Shown: piece after piece, positions 10,309-22,500 of the stretch
How the letters are laid out: every line of letters begins with the position of its first letter
Numbering within the stretch: the first letter of the stretch is position 1
Assembly (NCBI GenBank): GCA_019009955.1
Contig: CM032229.1
Span: forward strand, 7,236,001-7,300,000
Reading direction: 5' to 3'
DNA: 64,000 bases
From: Riptortus pedestris
Taxonomy: Eukaryota > Arthropoda > Insecta > Hemiptera > Alydidae
The notes under the pieces: generated by a model
Told to the model about the DNA's origin: nothing
Database searches by the model: none
Seen by the model: the letters and a program-made list of their open reading frames with translations, nothing else
Position numbers and translations under genes: made by a program

Positions 10309-11895
10309 TGTAAATCTTTCTCTCTCTCTCTCGCTCTCTCTCAGGGATGGATTTTGAGAAGAAATGAATAAATTAACGGATTGAGAAACACCGAGGTTTT
10401 CAAGATGTAGTGAATAAATTAACGGATTCAAAAAGGACTGAGGATTTTGGGATGAAACGTATTATGAAAATACTTAGAACGCCCGTGACATTACACTGTG
10501 CATTAGAATGGAAATATTTTAATGGATTTTTTGTTGAGGGTTTTGAAGAAGACCTTGCAAGTTGTTTGCATGTTGCAATATTGCAGACGGCTCTCCTCCC
10601 CCGCACCTGCCCTTTAGATCCGGCCTAATGCTCGGCCTACTCCTCAATACTCACTCCATCTTTAAGGTTACACGCCGAATATCCTCAAATGAGCATAAAT
10701 TGCTCACTTTAGCCTAACCTTTGCCCGTCAAATAGGCTCTGCCATTTCATCCTTCTTGCAGCTCAACTACCTGGCGCAATATGACACCTCAGCCTTGACC
10801 AATCTATTTCCTGCAATACACATATTCATATTGTCTCCATATCAAAAATGTGTCCTCATGTACTTTAAGAACCAAAACAATACTACCATTAATGCTTCTA
10901 CATAAATATAAGTCCTGGTTTTGTTTCAATCATTGTCTGATACAGACAATTGTTAGCCTTGTGATCCTCCTGTAAACCCTAACTATTTTCACATAAAACC
11001 ATTACTTTTCGTCAAGTGTCCCACATAACTTTTAACAATTGTTTACTAAGGGTATCCTAACATCATCCAAAGACTCTTAAGTCGTTCTAGAGTAATTTTT
11101 GAAGACAGTGGCTCAGGGCTGGAAAACTGGCATATTTTTTGTTATTGAAGAGCCGTGTCATTGCTGGAAACGATTAATACGTATAATGAAAACACTGTTT
11201 CTATAGCAGTTAAGTACAAATGTTACTCTACAAACTTGGGTTTCTGAAAACTCATTTTTATTTTGCATTCTTGCAGGGGTTTCTTTTAGGTTAGCTTTCT
11301 TTGCATACACTTCTTCTTCGGCGTTCTTCCTCTTCCTCTTCCTCGGGTGTAGGGGGGGGGGGGAGAACAAAAATCATCAGTCTCAAAGAAAGCCCTGAGG
11401 AAGCTAGAAGAACGATTAGCGAAACGGCATCCAAAACGTTCTTGCGATATGGCTGTGGCAATAGGCAGTGGAAGCTGTAAAAGGTGATAATTCGGACAAC
11501 CATACACTAACAAAGAATTTAGGAAGGAATTCTCCAACAATCGACTCTTGACTCAGAATTTAAATATATATAAATTTATTTGTAATTAAAAATTCACCAA
11601 ATATAAATTGATAATGAGATTGGCACTTTTTAGCGATATAAAGGGGGATACGTATATCTACTTAAACTAAATTACCATGACAGAACTTAGCTGGTTTATC
11701 GAAGTTCTCTAAGATCAGTCTCTGCTGCGTGAGGCGTTGCAGGCGATAAGCAGGCTGAGCGAGATGCCACCGACAAGGGTCTCCCCTTCAGAGAATCTAA
11801 GCTATGACTGTCCTAATCCTTTTAGTCCAGCGAATCCTCATAAAACTTACAAAAAAGAACTAAAAAGAACCTATGCCACTACGCCGCGAGCCCCC
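10309..11895. other. Non-coding; CT tract and a small duplication
   Basis: A CT-rich tract lies at 10318-10344. An imperfect direct duplication of the word gaataaattaacggatt lies at about 10364-10430. A CTT-rich stretch followed by a G run lies near 11305-11364. I see no coding signal: the overlapping ORFs at 11158-11540 are low-complexity artefacts. Confidence 0.4.
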
Positions 11896-12275
11896 TTGTA
11901 CTTTTAAGGGGTAGTTGTGTAAGATAGGGGTTGAAGTTTATTATAGTTGAAGTGGGTAGCTGTTTACCCTCTGGGTTGATGAAGGAGAATGAAAGAAGAA
12001 GAAAGATCAAAGAGATAGTACAAGAGAAGGTGAGAAAACGAAGGAAAAGGGTGTCAATCCGTGACTGGCGAATTTTTCATTTTTGTTTCATTTCTCTCAT
12101 TGATGTTGGGATATGTCGGGAATCAGGATGGAGGTGTAGGTCAGGGTGGAAGGGCCTCGACTGTGATATCGATTAGCGGGACACCCCGGCCACGGGTCCC
12201 TGCCAGTTTTCAGGTAGTGGTAAGAGAGGAGAATAAGGGATTGGGGAGGTACTGCAGGGAGTCAACGATTTTGAC
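11896..12275 (-). mobile_element. Jockey-like LINE 3' fragment A
   Basis: Sequence at 12050-12275 matches by eye the 3' part of the LINE fragment at 20105-20360: gtgtca.tccgtgactg, attagcgggacacc.cggccacgggt, gagaataagggattggggagg. The left part resembles the 3' UTR of the nested LINE near 24840-24960 (aagggtagctg, gagaaaacgaagg). It is 5'-truncated and minus-oriented, with only the last codons and UTR kept. Confidence 0.65.
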
Positions 12276-12289
12276 ATTTGAGTTATTAT

Positions 12290-12849
12290 AAAAATCCATT
12301 GGCGTCATCTAGTAAAATACCGGAGCTCATGACTTAATTCCAAATCGTATAAAATTCTAATTTATGGGTAAAAACCGGACATTTAAGTACTCATAAATAA
12401 TAATTTTAATGAGCTTTGTGCTGGCTTTTTTCAAAAAATAAATGTATAGAGATTTATGATAGGTTCTTGTAATGCAATTTCAGCTTCATTATAACATGAA
12501 TACCCGAAGACCTTGACTATAATAATGAAAATATACGAGTATATTTACTGCAGTGTTTATATCAATACGTTATACGTTTAAATGAGATAGTGAAACAAAT
12601 TAAGCGCCATTGGTATTACAAGAAATACGTAAATATTGACAATATAATTGATGACAAAATTGTTGGGTCTCCTTTAATTCAATGAAGGCTATTTTAACCA
12701 AAATACTATTAATAATAACAAATAACATAGTGAAGATATTCAAAATAGAACAAATTTAAGTAAATTGTAAATCTCATATTTGTATTTTAAGTAAACAATA
12801 AAATTACGTTAAAACGCAAATCGAGTTTTGAAAAATAATTAAATCGTCC

Positions 12850-12852
<3 letters not shown>
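12290..12852. other. No gene recognised
   Basis: Very A+T-rich sequence with no ORF or repeat that I can assign. Confidence 0.4.
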
Positions 12853-12913
<61 letters not shown>

Positions 12914-12921
12914 CATATACA
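12853..12921. repeat. (TA)n tract with interruptions
   Basis: A TA dinucleotide run with single-base interruptions (acatatata). Confidence 0.9.
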
Positions 12922-13129
12922 ATCAAATAACCAGCTGCTCCCATTTTGAGGGTACCCGTTTGGGTCAGCCTCGTAATCAGCCCACCAGGGTATATAGGTA
13001 AAATAAAAATGATTGTTTTTAAATGCTTTATATATATGCTTACATTTTTATTTGTACGGAATTGAATTTGGTTTAATTAAATTTTGCGATTGTGTGTGAC
13101 TAGTTTTAGAGGACAGCTTATGTAGAGCT

Positions 13130-16030
13130 TTATTTTATTTTGTACAAGTGATGGTTAATCATTCTGATACTTTTCTTTAAAACTGATGTCGACATTTGTC
13201 ATATTTCTTCAGTTTTCAGTCCATATTCTTGGAGTAAGTCGGCCGTTTTTGTTGGGATTACTCCGCTTGCCCCAAACAGCAATCCGTCGACGCTCCAATT
13301 TTCAACTTCGTATTTTTATTTTAGATACCTACAGCAAGGTTCGTAAATCTTTTTTTTATCTAAATCAACCTCAATTGCTTGAAAATTTCCTGTTTCAAAC
13401 CTTACTGTAGGATCTAGTATATGTACTGATTTGCCCTTCTTATTAATTATAATGATGTCGGCACGTCTCTGAGAGCCATCTTCTGACAAGCAACTAACCT
13501 CTGGAAATATTTCCCAGTCTGGGTAATATTTTCTGATGACTGTTTCTATTTCAGAGCGGACTTCGTGATGACGTGAATAGCGCAACAGCTCTCCCCACTG
13601 GCAAGAACCTAGACCATGAGGGAGGGTTTCATACTCACTGCAATGTCTGCAGCGGGTTGTTCCTAGATTCCTACCAGGGATTGAGCGTACTGGCACTAAA
13701 TTTACGTTCATCTTTACACCTGTTGTCAATTCAGAGCAAGATAGGCCGTTTTTGTTAAACATCCCGGAATTACTTTGCTTCCATTCGCTGAATGTTTCAA
13801 CTCCTATTCCTTTTGCTGGGAGAGACGACCATTCGACGAATGACTTGATGCCCAAATTTTTCCGTAACTGTCGCACATTATAATTTTCTTTAACTTTTGT
13901 CAGATACTAACTTTCAAGGCATTTCCTAATTTCATTGTTAAAATCTCTTGTTTCTTCCACTTTTCTGTTTCCGTCATTCTGAAGTTTTATGCACACATTT
14001 ATGTGCTGCAAGAATACTTCCCATTGTGCTTTGAATAGCCACAAACATTTCTTGTAGAGTAAAACATACTGTCCGGAGTATCTGAAGGTAAACCTAATAT
14101 CTCTTTGACACAGCTTCGGACAATTTTGTCGATTTTTTGCAAGAAAGTGGGCTTGAGATCCTTGAGTGGAGCACATTGCAACGGGTACGTGAGATTTGGC
14201 CAGATATACTGATTTAATATGTTTAGTTTTTGATCCGGCTTCAGTAAAGAACTGCTAGATAGTTTATTTAGCTTGTCGACGAGAGAGTCAATAATTTCTT
14301 CAGTATCGAGACGGATCTCTTCCTGAAAATTCACTCCAAGATATTTTATTTTCTCGTCTGGTAACAAACTATTAATTTTCATTCCGTCAATAGTCTCTAT
14401 ATCTTTATTTGTTAATTTGCCTTTTGTTATAACAACTGCTTTGCTTTTTTTTTCATTGACTGTTAGTCCAATTTTCAGCAGCGAATCTATGGTTTGTCCT
14501 ACAAGATGTATTGCAGACTGAAGGTCTTTTGCAATTATAGCTATATCGTCTGCAAATCCACAGCAGGTTAAATTAGGCAAATCATTCACGAGATTGTATC
14601 CATATTCGGTTGCTATTTCGTTTTCAGCCAATTCTTGTAAAACAAAATCTATTCCTAGATTGAAGAGCCAGGGTGATAATGGGGCCTCTTGAGCAACTCC
14701 TTTCATTACTTGGATTAATTCACTATTGTTTCCTTTTGGCTTTGATGTTTAGATTTTGTTTTCCGTAAACAGAGTACCGATCAATTTATTAATGTTCTTT
14801 GGAATTAGAAACGTTTCTAAAGTTTTCTTTATATATTTGTATCCAATACTGTCAAAAGCTTTAATGGCGTCCAGATAAACAATACAGGAGTCTTCTTTCT
14901 TCATTTTCGCTCGTTGAATGCAGGCATTGATAATTGATGAGCTTATAAAAGCTCCTGAACTTGCAACAAAACCTCTTTGATGAGAAGACAGTTCAACATA
15001 TTGCTTTGTTTTCTTGTCAATTGCTCGTTCAATAATTTTTCTTAGGGTACTATAAATAGTTATGGGGCGATAATTTTGATACAAAATGTTTGTCCCCAGA
15101 CTTGTATATTAGGATAGTTCTGCCTTTTTGGAACAGCTCAGGAACTACGTTCCATTTCAGCATGTAATTAGCTATGTATGTTATAGTTTTATAGCATCCA
15201 GAGTCTCTTATTGTTCTAACAAAAATACCATCAGGCCCTGGGGCAGAATCTAATGATATACCCTTAGCTGCAATTTCAATATCTTCGTCACTAAGAATAA
15301 TATCTTCATTAGTTTCTGCATTTTGTTTATAGTTCTCAAGTTGACAGTCATTTTCGTCTCCAATTAGTTTTTAAAGAAATCGTAACTTGTGTTGTCATTA
15401 ATATGACACATAGCATTTTCCTTCGAGTCATTAAATATTTGTTTTACTACTTTTTTTCGTCGATAATAGTAGTAATGCTGAGCCAATTCGTATTTATAAC
15501 GATTTTTGCAACGTTCAGACTCTTTTTTACTCCTTTTTATTGGATTATTTGTCCTAGAATAAGTGAAGCCGTCTAGATTCCCATTTGTATTTTTTCGAGC
15601 TTTATAATATTTCGTGGCTGGATGAATTGGAGCCTTGCTACACATTTGCTCTGATCGAAGGAAGCCAACAAAATCCAAGATTGTCGAGTTCAGTAGTTCG
15701 TCATTTCTTTCGGCCAATAGAAGTTTTTTGAATTGGGGTTCCCAATTTTGTAGACTAACTTTCAGGTTAGAATCATCTGTTTCGTTTGAAATGAATACAC
15801 TTTCGCAATTCAATTCTTTAACCTGGCTAACTGTGTAAGCTTCAGGGTGGGCTTTGCTTAGATGAATTCGAGTGTTTTTATACATTCCACCACATATGCT
15901 ACATTGGAAAGTGCTGCTTCTCCGATTGTGTCTGCTCCGTGGCTGCGTGAAATGTATAGTTTCAGACTTCGTTTTGTCAATACCTACTTACATAGTTTAC
16001 ATTGAACGACACTACTGTTAGCATCTTCTT
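13130..16030 (-). pseudogene. R2-like LINE ORF with restriction-like endonuclease, degenerate
   Basis: Read on the minus strand the order is that of an R2-clade single ORF. A C2H2 finger (CSIC..IHLSKAH, about 15905-15845) is followed by a basic linker. The reverse transcriptase has APGPDGIF near 15240, NYRPIT near 15075, LDAIKAFDS near 14860, APLSPWLF near 14680 and FADDIAI near 14540. Then come a CCHC knuckle (CRHC-x7-H-x4-C, about 13655-13605) and the endonuclease (YYPDWEIF, RRADIII, LDPTVRFE). The conserved C-terminal tail continues past a TAA at 13316-13318 to a stop at 13130-13132. At least two stops (14749-14751, 13316-13318) and frameshifts near 15365, 15090, 14040 and 13900 kill it. 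R2 normally sits in 28S rDNA; no rDNA flanks are seen. Confidence 0.85.
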
Positions 16031-16569
16031 GATTTGATATTTGCTCTTCGTCGCTCTGTAATGTAGTTGTAGCGGCGAGGTACTCGCGAATGAATTACCT
16101 TGACAGCTAGTCATAATTCCATATGTTCGCGAGTATCTCGTTGCTATAGAGAAATCCCTATAACTTAGTGAGTCTCCTATCAGCATTCGCGTAGTGAACC
16201 ACGTTTTAGGTTACAGTGCGTAATTATTGATTGTGAAAACGGGAGTCTGAAGTGCGGCCGTGGATGGACCTTTTTTGTTAATAACTTTATCATTGTTTAT
16301 TATTTTTGTTGTTAATATATTTGATTTAGTTAAATTGGCCTATACTTCTTCTTTACGTCTCGCATCGCCCCTCCACATAGTCATAGAGAACCACTTACCT
16401 TATTACTGAGCTTTATTGAACAAATAATTGAATCAGTAACTAAAGAGGCATCATCTTTCTTAGCTGATGCGAAGCACTTACTTATCCTTCCCTTCAAGTT
16501 AGCGTTTTTCGTAAGAAATTCCAAGAGAAATATTTTTTCGCTTCCAACGTTTTTAAAGCCAGCTGGGAA
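16031..16569. other. 5' flank of the R2-like relic
   Basis: Contains a short inverted repeat, tactcgcgaa near 16081-16090 and ttcgcgagta near 16126-16135, with a loop of about 35 nt. It could belong to the structured 5' UTR of the R2-like element, whose relatives carry a self-cleaving ribozyme there, but I could not confirm a fold. The rest is unassigned. Confidence 0.3.
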
Positions 16570-16685
16570 TATACCTCATTTTCATCATCTGTGTAGGATC
16601 GACGGACATTTGAAGAAAAATTTCGAAAATCGCGTCATGAGTACGACCTCAATAGCTGATTTCCCTCAAGGGTAAGAGAAAAGTA
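16570..16685 (+). repeat. Family X 3' end fragment
   Basis: Matches the last family X blocks: cctcattttcatcatct, gtaggatcgacggacatttgaagaa, tcatgagtacgacctcaatagctgatttccctcaaggg. The final CTAA is lost. Confidence 0.8.
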
Positions 16686-17325
16686 AGAGATTAATAGTAG
16701 CACAACCGATAATTCATCTCATCGGGATACGTGATATAACAAGATAAGCTATATAATCAGATTCACGATATTCAAGTATAAACAGTATGTTACGAATAAA
16801 ATTATATTCATTTGTAAACATTTATTGGAAGCAAGGAGATGTAATATCATATAGCTCTAAATTAGTGCAGGTGCCAGAGGTAGTTGAGTATGCAAAATTG
16901 AGGATTGCATACTGTAAATAGTTTTGAGCTCAAAAAAGATTGCAGATTATGATGGCAGGAGGTTATTTTTTTTTAATTTGTTATACCCCTTCCCTTTAAA
17001 TAGCATGTAAATGGACGGAACAAATGCATTGGCGTTATTTTAATGACTGTTTTGGTGACAATATCCATTTGTTTCTTATGATTAAAGGTGCTCATAGTGA
17101 GTCAATAGGAAGATAAGAAGTTAAAAATTAAAACAAAAATTGTTTATAAAAAAATGATTTAATACGAAAAAACAAATTTTAACATAACTCATCGAAAAAC
17201 AGGTGAGAAGGTTTTAATATTAATTCATTGGGTTTATTCTGAAATTGATTAATAAATAAATTTGAGTCATCGCCTTCAATGTTTTAATATGAATCATTTG
17301 GCAATCAATGTGTTCAGTTAACTCA
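16686..17325. other. No gene recognised
   Basis: A+T-rich sequence with no motif that I recognise. Confidence 0.4.
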
Positions 17326-17740
17326 TCTCACCCACAATCATCAATCTTCATGTCTTCCAAGATCATCATTGATAATGCAACTCGTAACAATTTATGACCT
17401 CTGATACTTATTGAAAAAGAGTGACCATTCGACATTTATTGTCGACTGAATTCGTAGCATATATTTTATCTAGTTCTTCTTTGAGTCCCCTTCCGTCCAT
17501 TATACATTCCATGGATCCAAGGAAGAACATGTGCATATGAAATCCTCTTAATTTAAAAACTATCTTACATATTTCTGAATTAGCATCTGACGCAGCTACT
17601 GTTGCCTGTGATAGAGCAGAGAGGTTGATCAATGTACTTACACATATTTTTTGGCCATGTAAATTGGCAATACTAGCAGTGCAATTTAAAGTAGTATACA
17701 TTGTGTCTACCTTACTGCAAGAACAATCAATAAACATAAC
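17326..17740 (-). pseudogene. Broken exon of an unrecognised protein family
   Basis: The minus-strand reading frame from 17740 holds HGQKICVSTLINLSALSQAT, then KIVFKLRGFHMHMFFLGSM and IMDGRGLKEELDKIYATNSV. A frameshift near 17425 follows. The next frame continues with NGHSFSISIRGHKLLRVAL to about 17340. The upstream edge has a good acceptor (tttctatttctcag, 17741-17754), so this may be an exon. The pattern GSGLKE...NSV..M..GHA..RA.RGH recalls a multi-copy arthropod ORF of unknown role; I cannot name it. Composition is not transposase-like. Confidence 0.45.
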
Positions 17741-17869
17741 CTGAGAAATAGAAAATCGTTATTTTTAATGAGCTGTTCAACAAAGCCATCCGACCCAGGA
17801 AACGATAAAATATTCTTCCACCTTCCGTAAAACCAACTTCGTTAAACTTCTTTTACGGTGTTGTTAGAT

Positions 17870-17932
17870 CATCAATTAGATTAAAAATCCCCCCCCTTCT
17901 AAACCCCACGTCCCACTTGTCCGATTACGGTA
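17870..17932 (+). repeat. Family X internal scrap
   Basis: aaaatcccccccc..ctaaacccc..tcccacttgtccgatt corresponds to the C-rich block in front of gatttcagcc in family X. Confidence 0.55.
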
Positions 17933-18265
17933 AAAAGATCGCTATTTGGAATATGGTCCGACTACCTTTAATGTAGGCGTGTAGTGAATGTGTTAAGCGG
18001 TGGACCAATTTGTGAAGCGAGGGAATTGTAAATATTGGGCAATCCCAGATCAGAATTGATGGCGGTTGCCTTCTACCCGCCATTACACATACAGCCAATC
18101 TGTTTGGCAGATCACGTACCTTCAATATTTGGAGAGAGAGAAAATACACAAACGAAACAGTGAGCCATCTAATACAAATCATGTTTTGAAAAGGAATCCC
18201 AGGATTCGAACCCGGAAATCGTGGAGCATTCCGATGCCGGGTCACCGGGCTGGATTAACATGAAC
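17933..18265 (-). mobile_element. tRNA-derived SINE
   Basis: On the minus strand the head has an A-box-like agcccggtgacccggcat near 18253-18236 and a perfect B box, ggttcgaatcc, near 18209-18199, spaced as in a tRNA gene. A body of about 260 bp follows. No acceptor stem closure is visible, so this is a SINE and not a tRNA gene. Confidence 0.65.
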
Positions 18266-18666
18266 CATCCACGAAGTGAACTTTTCATTGGAGTCCCCGG
18301 TGTTCTCATCACGAACAGACTAATTCATAGTGCAGCAATTCCATTTGCTGGCAAAAGGTGAGTCGCTGCGAGCTATCGGCTTATTCATGTTTTGAAATAT
18401 TCTATGTCCCTTCTTCAGGACTATTATACATTCAAACATAATACTCGAGAATGGTTGTCGTGATTCACAGCTGGAGGCAACAATCGCTCCTCACTATTAC
18501 TATTACTCTCTACTCCCAGTAACTTGTATATTAACAAGTTCGGTTCAGCCCACCCACAATATGTACACAATTCGTTCTCGTAAATATATTCCTTCCTGTA
18601 TAATGATTTACTAACGTATCCTTGCAGGAAACTAAATTTTTAAACGTTTTTATTCTTTGGTTGAGT

Positions 18667-19025
18667 CAATATTGGGGTAATTGTAATATTTGCCGATTTA
18701 AAAAAAGGCTTTTGACTTATTACATCATGAAATACTACTGAATAAGTTAGAATATTATAGAGTAAGAGACATTGCTCATGAACGTTTTCGCTCTCTCTTA
18801 TCCTTGTAACCGTAAACAGAAATTAGAAGTTGATGATATCAGTGGATATAAAATTATTTCAGAATGGCAAAAATGCGGTGTTTCCCAAGGTTCAATATTA
18901 GGTCCATTACTACTAATTTTAATATATATAAACGATCTATTGTTCTATCTATTCTTATTGTTTATGCTGATTATGCCAGTAAAGAGGGACAGACCCAAAA
19001 ATACTGAAACAAGACACTGTTACTG
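18667..19025 (+). pseudogene. LINE reverse transcriptase fragment
   Basis: The plus strand encodes FADLKK.F with HHEILLNKLEYYRVRDIA (18690-18780), then WQKCGVSQGSILGPLLL and IYINDL (18866-18945), which are RT domains A and B of a CR1/Jockey-type LINE. Frameshifts separate the pieces and the catalytic ADD block is absent. It is unrelated in detail to the minus-strand Jockey-like copies. Confidence 0.7.
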
Positions 19026-19394
19026 TTAAATCATTATCTGCACTGTTATTGGCAAATAATCTCTGCACTTGTCGAAAATAAATATTTTAGATTTCAGTAA
19101 ACATTGTTCGCATTCTTCAGGAGTGATCTCAGTTAATAAACATGACATGTTATATACCATATTATACCGTTTACCATGATAAAGGTTTTAGGACTGACAG
19201 TCGACAAACGCCTTGACTGTCTATAATATTGAAGAAAGTTAAAAACGATTTAATTTTATTAGTTGACTATTTTTTAAATTTTGTATTGGTTTTATCCTGG
19301 ATATATTTTGGTTTTAATTTTTTTTTGTTTTGTGACTGTTTTTTACACTGTTGGCCATGCTATAATTGTTAGATAGACTTGAGGTTTTTGTTTG

Positions 19395-19500
19395 TCAGGA
19401 GGCACTAAAGATGGAGCGCTGACTCTGAAAGTGCACTTTGCATAAAATTAAAAACAATAGAAGAGGACAAGGCTTTTTAATTGGCGTTAATGACCAGAAT
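19395..19500 (+). repeat. Dispersed repeat with hammerhead-like core, copy 1
   Basis: 19401-19436 reads GGCACTAAAGAT, a GGAG..CTCT hairpin, then GAAAGTGCAC; the following ttaaaaacaatagaagaggacaag resembles 49985-50010. It shares its layout with the arms of the fold-back elements. The CTGANGA half is mutated in this copy. Confidence 0.55.
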
Positions 19501-20104
19501 GCTTGACACGCCACAAAATAAAAATAGAAAAAAAAAAGTCTTTTTATTGATCTGATCAATTGGTTCCTCTAGCATCCAACATTTTCCAGAGAATGGAAAT
19601 ATTCTCAAAAATAATAATAAAACAATAATCAAGTGCCACGAGTGAGGGCATTTATTTCGCCATTAGCTTGTATAAGACTTCCGTAAAGTGAGTGTAATGA
19701 GGAGGAAGAACCTTCCAGCTGAGCAATAAATGGGCTATTACTGGATAGTGAAGATATGTAAATGGGAATGATGTGGTTGGAGTCCACCGCAATCATTGTG
19801 CTTTTCCTAAATCCATCGCCTTCTTGAAACAATCGGTCAGTCGGTTAAACGCAGGCTCTCTATTATACAACTCCAACCCGCTAAATAACGATGTGTATTT
19901 ATCATTTTCAACAGTTATTATAATATAAAAAAGAATATAAGTAAAATTCCTTTTAATCATGTAAACATATATTTCATTGAATTTGTAAGTTTTGAATATA
20001 TTACTCATATATCCTTCAAGAAGTTAGCCTACAGGAAGGGAGCTCATTTGCCATATGTCCCGTACATTAATTAACAAGTGTTTAAGAATGCCTAAAACCC
20101 TTCC
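19501..20104. other. No gene recognised
   Basis: A+T-rich; the short minus-strand ORFs show no recognisable motif. Confidence 0.4.
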
Positions 20105-21030
20105 CAAAATAAGAAACGAAGGTGTCAGTCCGTGACTGACGATTATTTCATTTCTGTTTCAATTTTCATTTTTCATTGTTGCTTTTGTTGGGATGTGAAG
20201 AGAATCGGGATGGGGGGAAGGTAAGGGGTGAAAGGGCCTAGACTGTGACATCGGTTAGCGGGACACCTCGGCCACGGGTGCCCTGCCAGTTCTCAGGTAG
20301 TGGTGGTGGGGCGAGAGAGGAGAATAAGGGATTGGGGAGGTATTGCAGGGAGTAGAAAAATTTTATATGCCTCTTTTTTATGGTTTCGGCGATAGTGTCC
20401 AGCTCCAGGGGCTCTCTTATTACGGAGTGGGATTTCTTCGCCAACGATGTATGCCTGACAATTTTCCGGACGATGCCGTTCTGGAAGGATTGTAGGTTCT
20501 GAAGGAAAGTTTTGGTAAGATACCGGAGGAGTGGGGATCCGTAGAGGAGTGCGGGTTGCAATACTCCTCTGTATATGAGTAGTTTTAGCCTGAGGCTGAG
20601 GACGGGGGAGATGAGGAGGTGGCGAAGAGAAGTGAACCTCATTCGTGTAGCTCGGAGTTTACGGGCAACGTGGGTGGAGAATCGTAGGTGGCGGCTGACA
20701 TGAATTCCTAGGTATGTGATGGTGCTCGCCACGGGGATGGTTGCACCGTCGAGGGGGAAGGATTTGGGGAGTCGGCCCCACCGTGACTTCTTGGAGAAGG
20801 AGAATATCAAAACCGTCCGTCATAGAGGGGATGACATGGGTGTTAATGTCTCTGAGACGGTTTGATATTTCCTGACATGCCGTGGACGCAAGTGTGAGGG
20901 CACGGGTGGGATTCATGGATGTGCTACGAATGGCCAGATCATCTGCATAGGCGGTGATTTCCGTATGAAGATGATACCTATGATTCACGATCTTGGCGGT
21001 GTAGATGAAGAATAGGTAAGGTGCTAGTAT
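20105..21030 (-). pseudogene. Jockey-like LINE fragment B (RT C-terminal half)
   Basis: Minus strand: ITAYADDLAI (20970-20930) is the RT catalytic block. Downstream are YLGIHVSRHLRFSTHV, LLIYRGVLQPALLYG and the conserved C-terminal tail ending PPPLPENWQG near 20270. It closely parallels residues near the end of ORF2 in the LINE at 24537-33169. A frameshift near 20815 separates the two halves and the 5' part is missing (truncation near 21030), typical of incomplete reverse transcription. About 130 bp of 3' UTR follow. Confidence 0.88.
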
Positions 21031-22243
21031 ACTTACTAAGTGTTTTATAGTGAGTAGTCAGGGGAACAAGTTGGTGGTTCAGATTTTGCCATAAGGTAGT
21101 TATGTGTTAGACGGGAATGGCCATGTAACAAGAACCTCCTCTTCTCTTCTTGAACTTAGATTACTTGATGGCCATTCCACCGTTGTATTTTTGATTAACC
21201 TTAACTTGCAATCTATTGATAACCATTCTTCTTCCCAGTTTTGTAGAATCTTGTCTTTGTAGTAATATAGTGCGCCAGATAGAGTTATTTGAGTTATGTC
21301 GATGTCACTTTTGGTTGTTGCAATTTTGGCTTGTGTATCAATCATTGTGCTTTCAGTTATACCCGTATGGCCAGGTAGCCAAAATAAAGGGACTTATTTT
21401 TCAAATGTAGTTTATAAAGAGTGTCCTTTATATTCGTTATGATGGGATTATAGGTATAAACCTCTAAGAGGTTTTGCAAACAACTAAAGGAGTCCCTAAA
21501 TAATGTGACGTTATTAAGTGATGCGTTGTTAATTAGTTTGAGTCCCAAATGTATCGCTTCTAGTTCAGCAGTATAATTTACCTGAGCTATGAACTGTTTT
21601 CAAGAATGGTGGTTGCAACGCATTTGTTGGCATATTTAGAACCATCGGCCTATATGAATAAGCAAGCGTGTGTGGTTGTATGCAATGACTAGATGCATAG
21701 CATTTATAAAGATGTGTGTATTCTAGATTTTGTAAATGTCTCACCTTGTCTTGTAATTAATATTTCTTAATACATTGAAATTTGTACGCACTCGCTGTGT
21801 TTGAGAGTGAGTATTTTCCTAGGTCGTTGGACATTCAGATAAAGTTTTATAAATCGTGTCATAAATGAAATCTCAGCAGGTGATAAGCCCTTATTAAGGA
21901 AAACTACTTAGATAAATGTTTATATAATTATAAACTAATCAAGGTTTGAGGTTACCGGCCTCATCTTGCCTATTTCTATGAACCACAATCATTTGAAGAT
22001 GTGCCGGTATAGATTGCTAAGGCCAAGGCCTGCAGTAAAGGGCAGTTTTGGACGGTAGGTCACTAATATCTCGCTGTGTAGCCTTGTACAAGTCACGACT
22101 CATCGCCCATCCTCAGAGATGACCCACCAATAAAACCACTTCAAATGTCAGTAATATCTATAGTATATGTCAAACATTAATTTAGCGAGTTGACAATCAA
22201 GTACCGTTATATCGTTGAACAAGAAAAAGTCGGTTTCCAGGCG
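21031..22243. other. No gene recognised
   Basis: Several short ORFs with no recognisable motif. Confidence 0.35.
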
Positions 22244-22500
22244 GTAGAAAAAGTCCGTCACGCAGGAGATGCGTAAACTAAGCAGATTTCCCTCGTGAAG
22301 ATTAATAATAGATAAACCTACATATTGCTAACCACAACCACCTTAAATAGTAAGTACATAAATTCAAACGGTAATAATAAATCTTTCCACTGCCGGCGGG
22401 AAGCGTCTCAAATGTAAAAAAACAGGTCTGCCAACAGCTCACCGGAAAGAAAAACAATAGCTGAAACATATCAGAATATAAAATATGCATATTATTGAAT
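22244..22500 (+). repeat. Family X short variant
   Basis: aaaagtccgtcacgcagg..atgcgtaaactaagcagatttccc, followed by the same variant body as at 3926 (agataaacctacatattgctaac, ttcaaacggtaataataaatct, aaacaggtctgcca). Confidence 0.75.

Noticed and set aside
16095..16120. Weak resemblance of the R2-like element's 5' flank to 28S (tatgact...caaggta on the minus strand)
   Set aside because: Only two short matched words with several mismatches between them; not enough to claim an rDNA flank without alignment.
18190..18262. tRNA gene on the minus strand
   Set aside because: A and B boxes are present but no cloverleaf with a closed acceptor stem; better explained as a SINE head.
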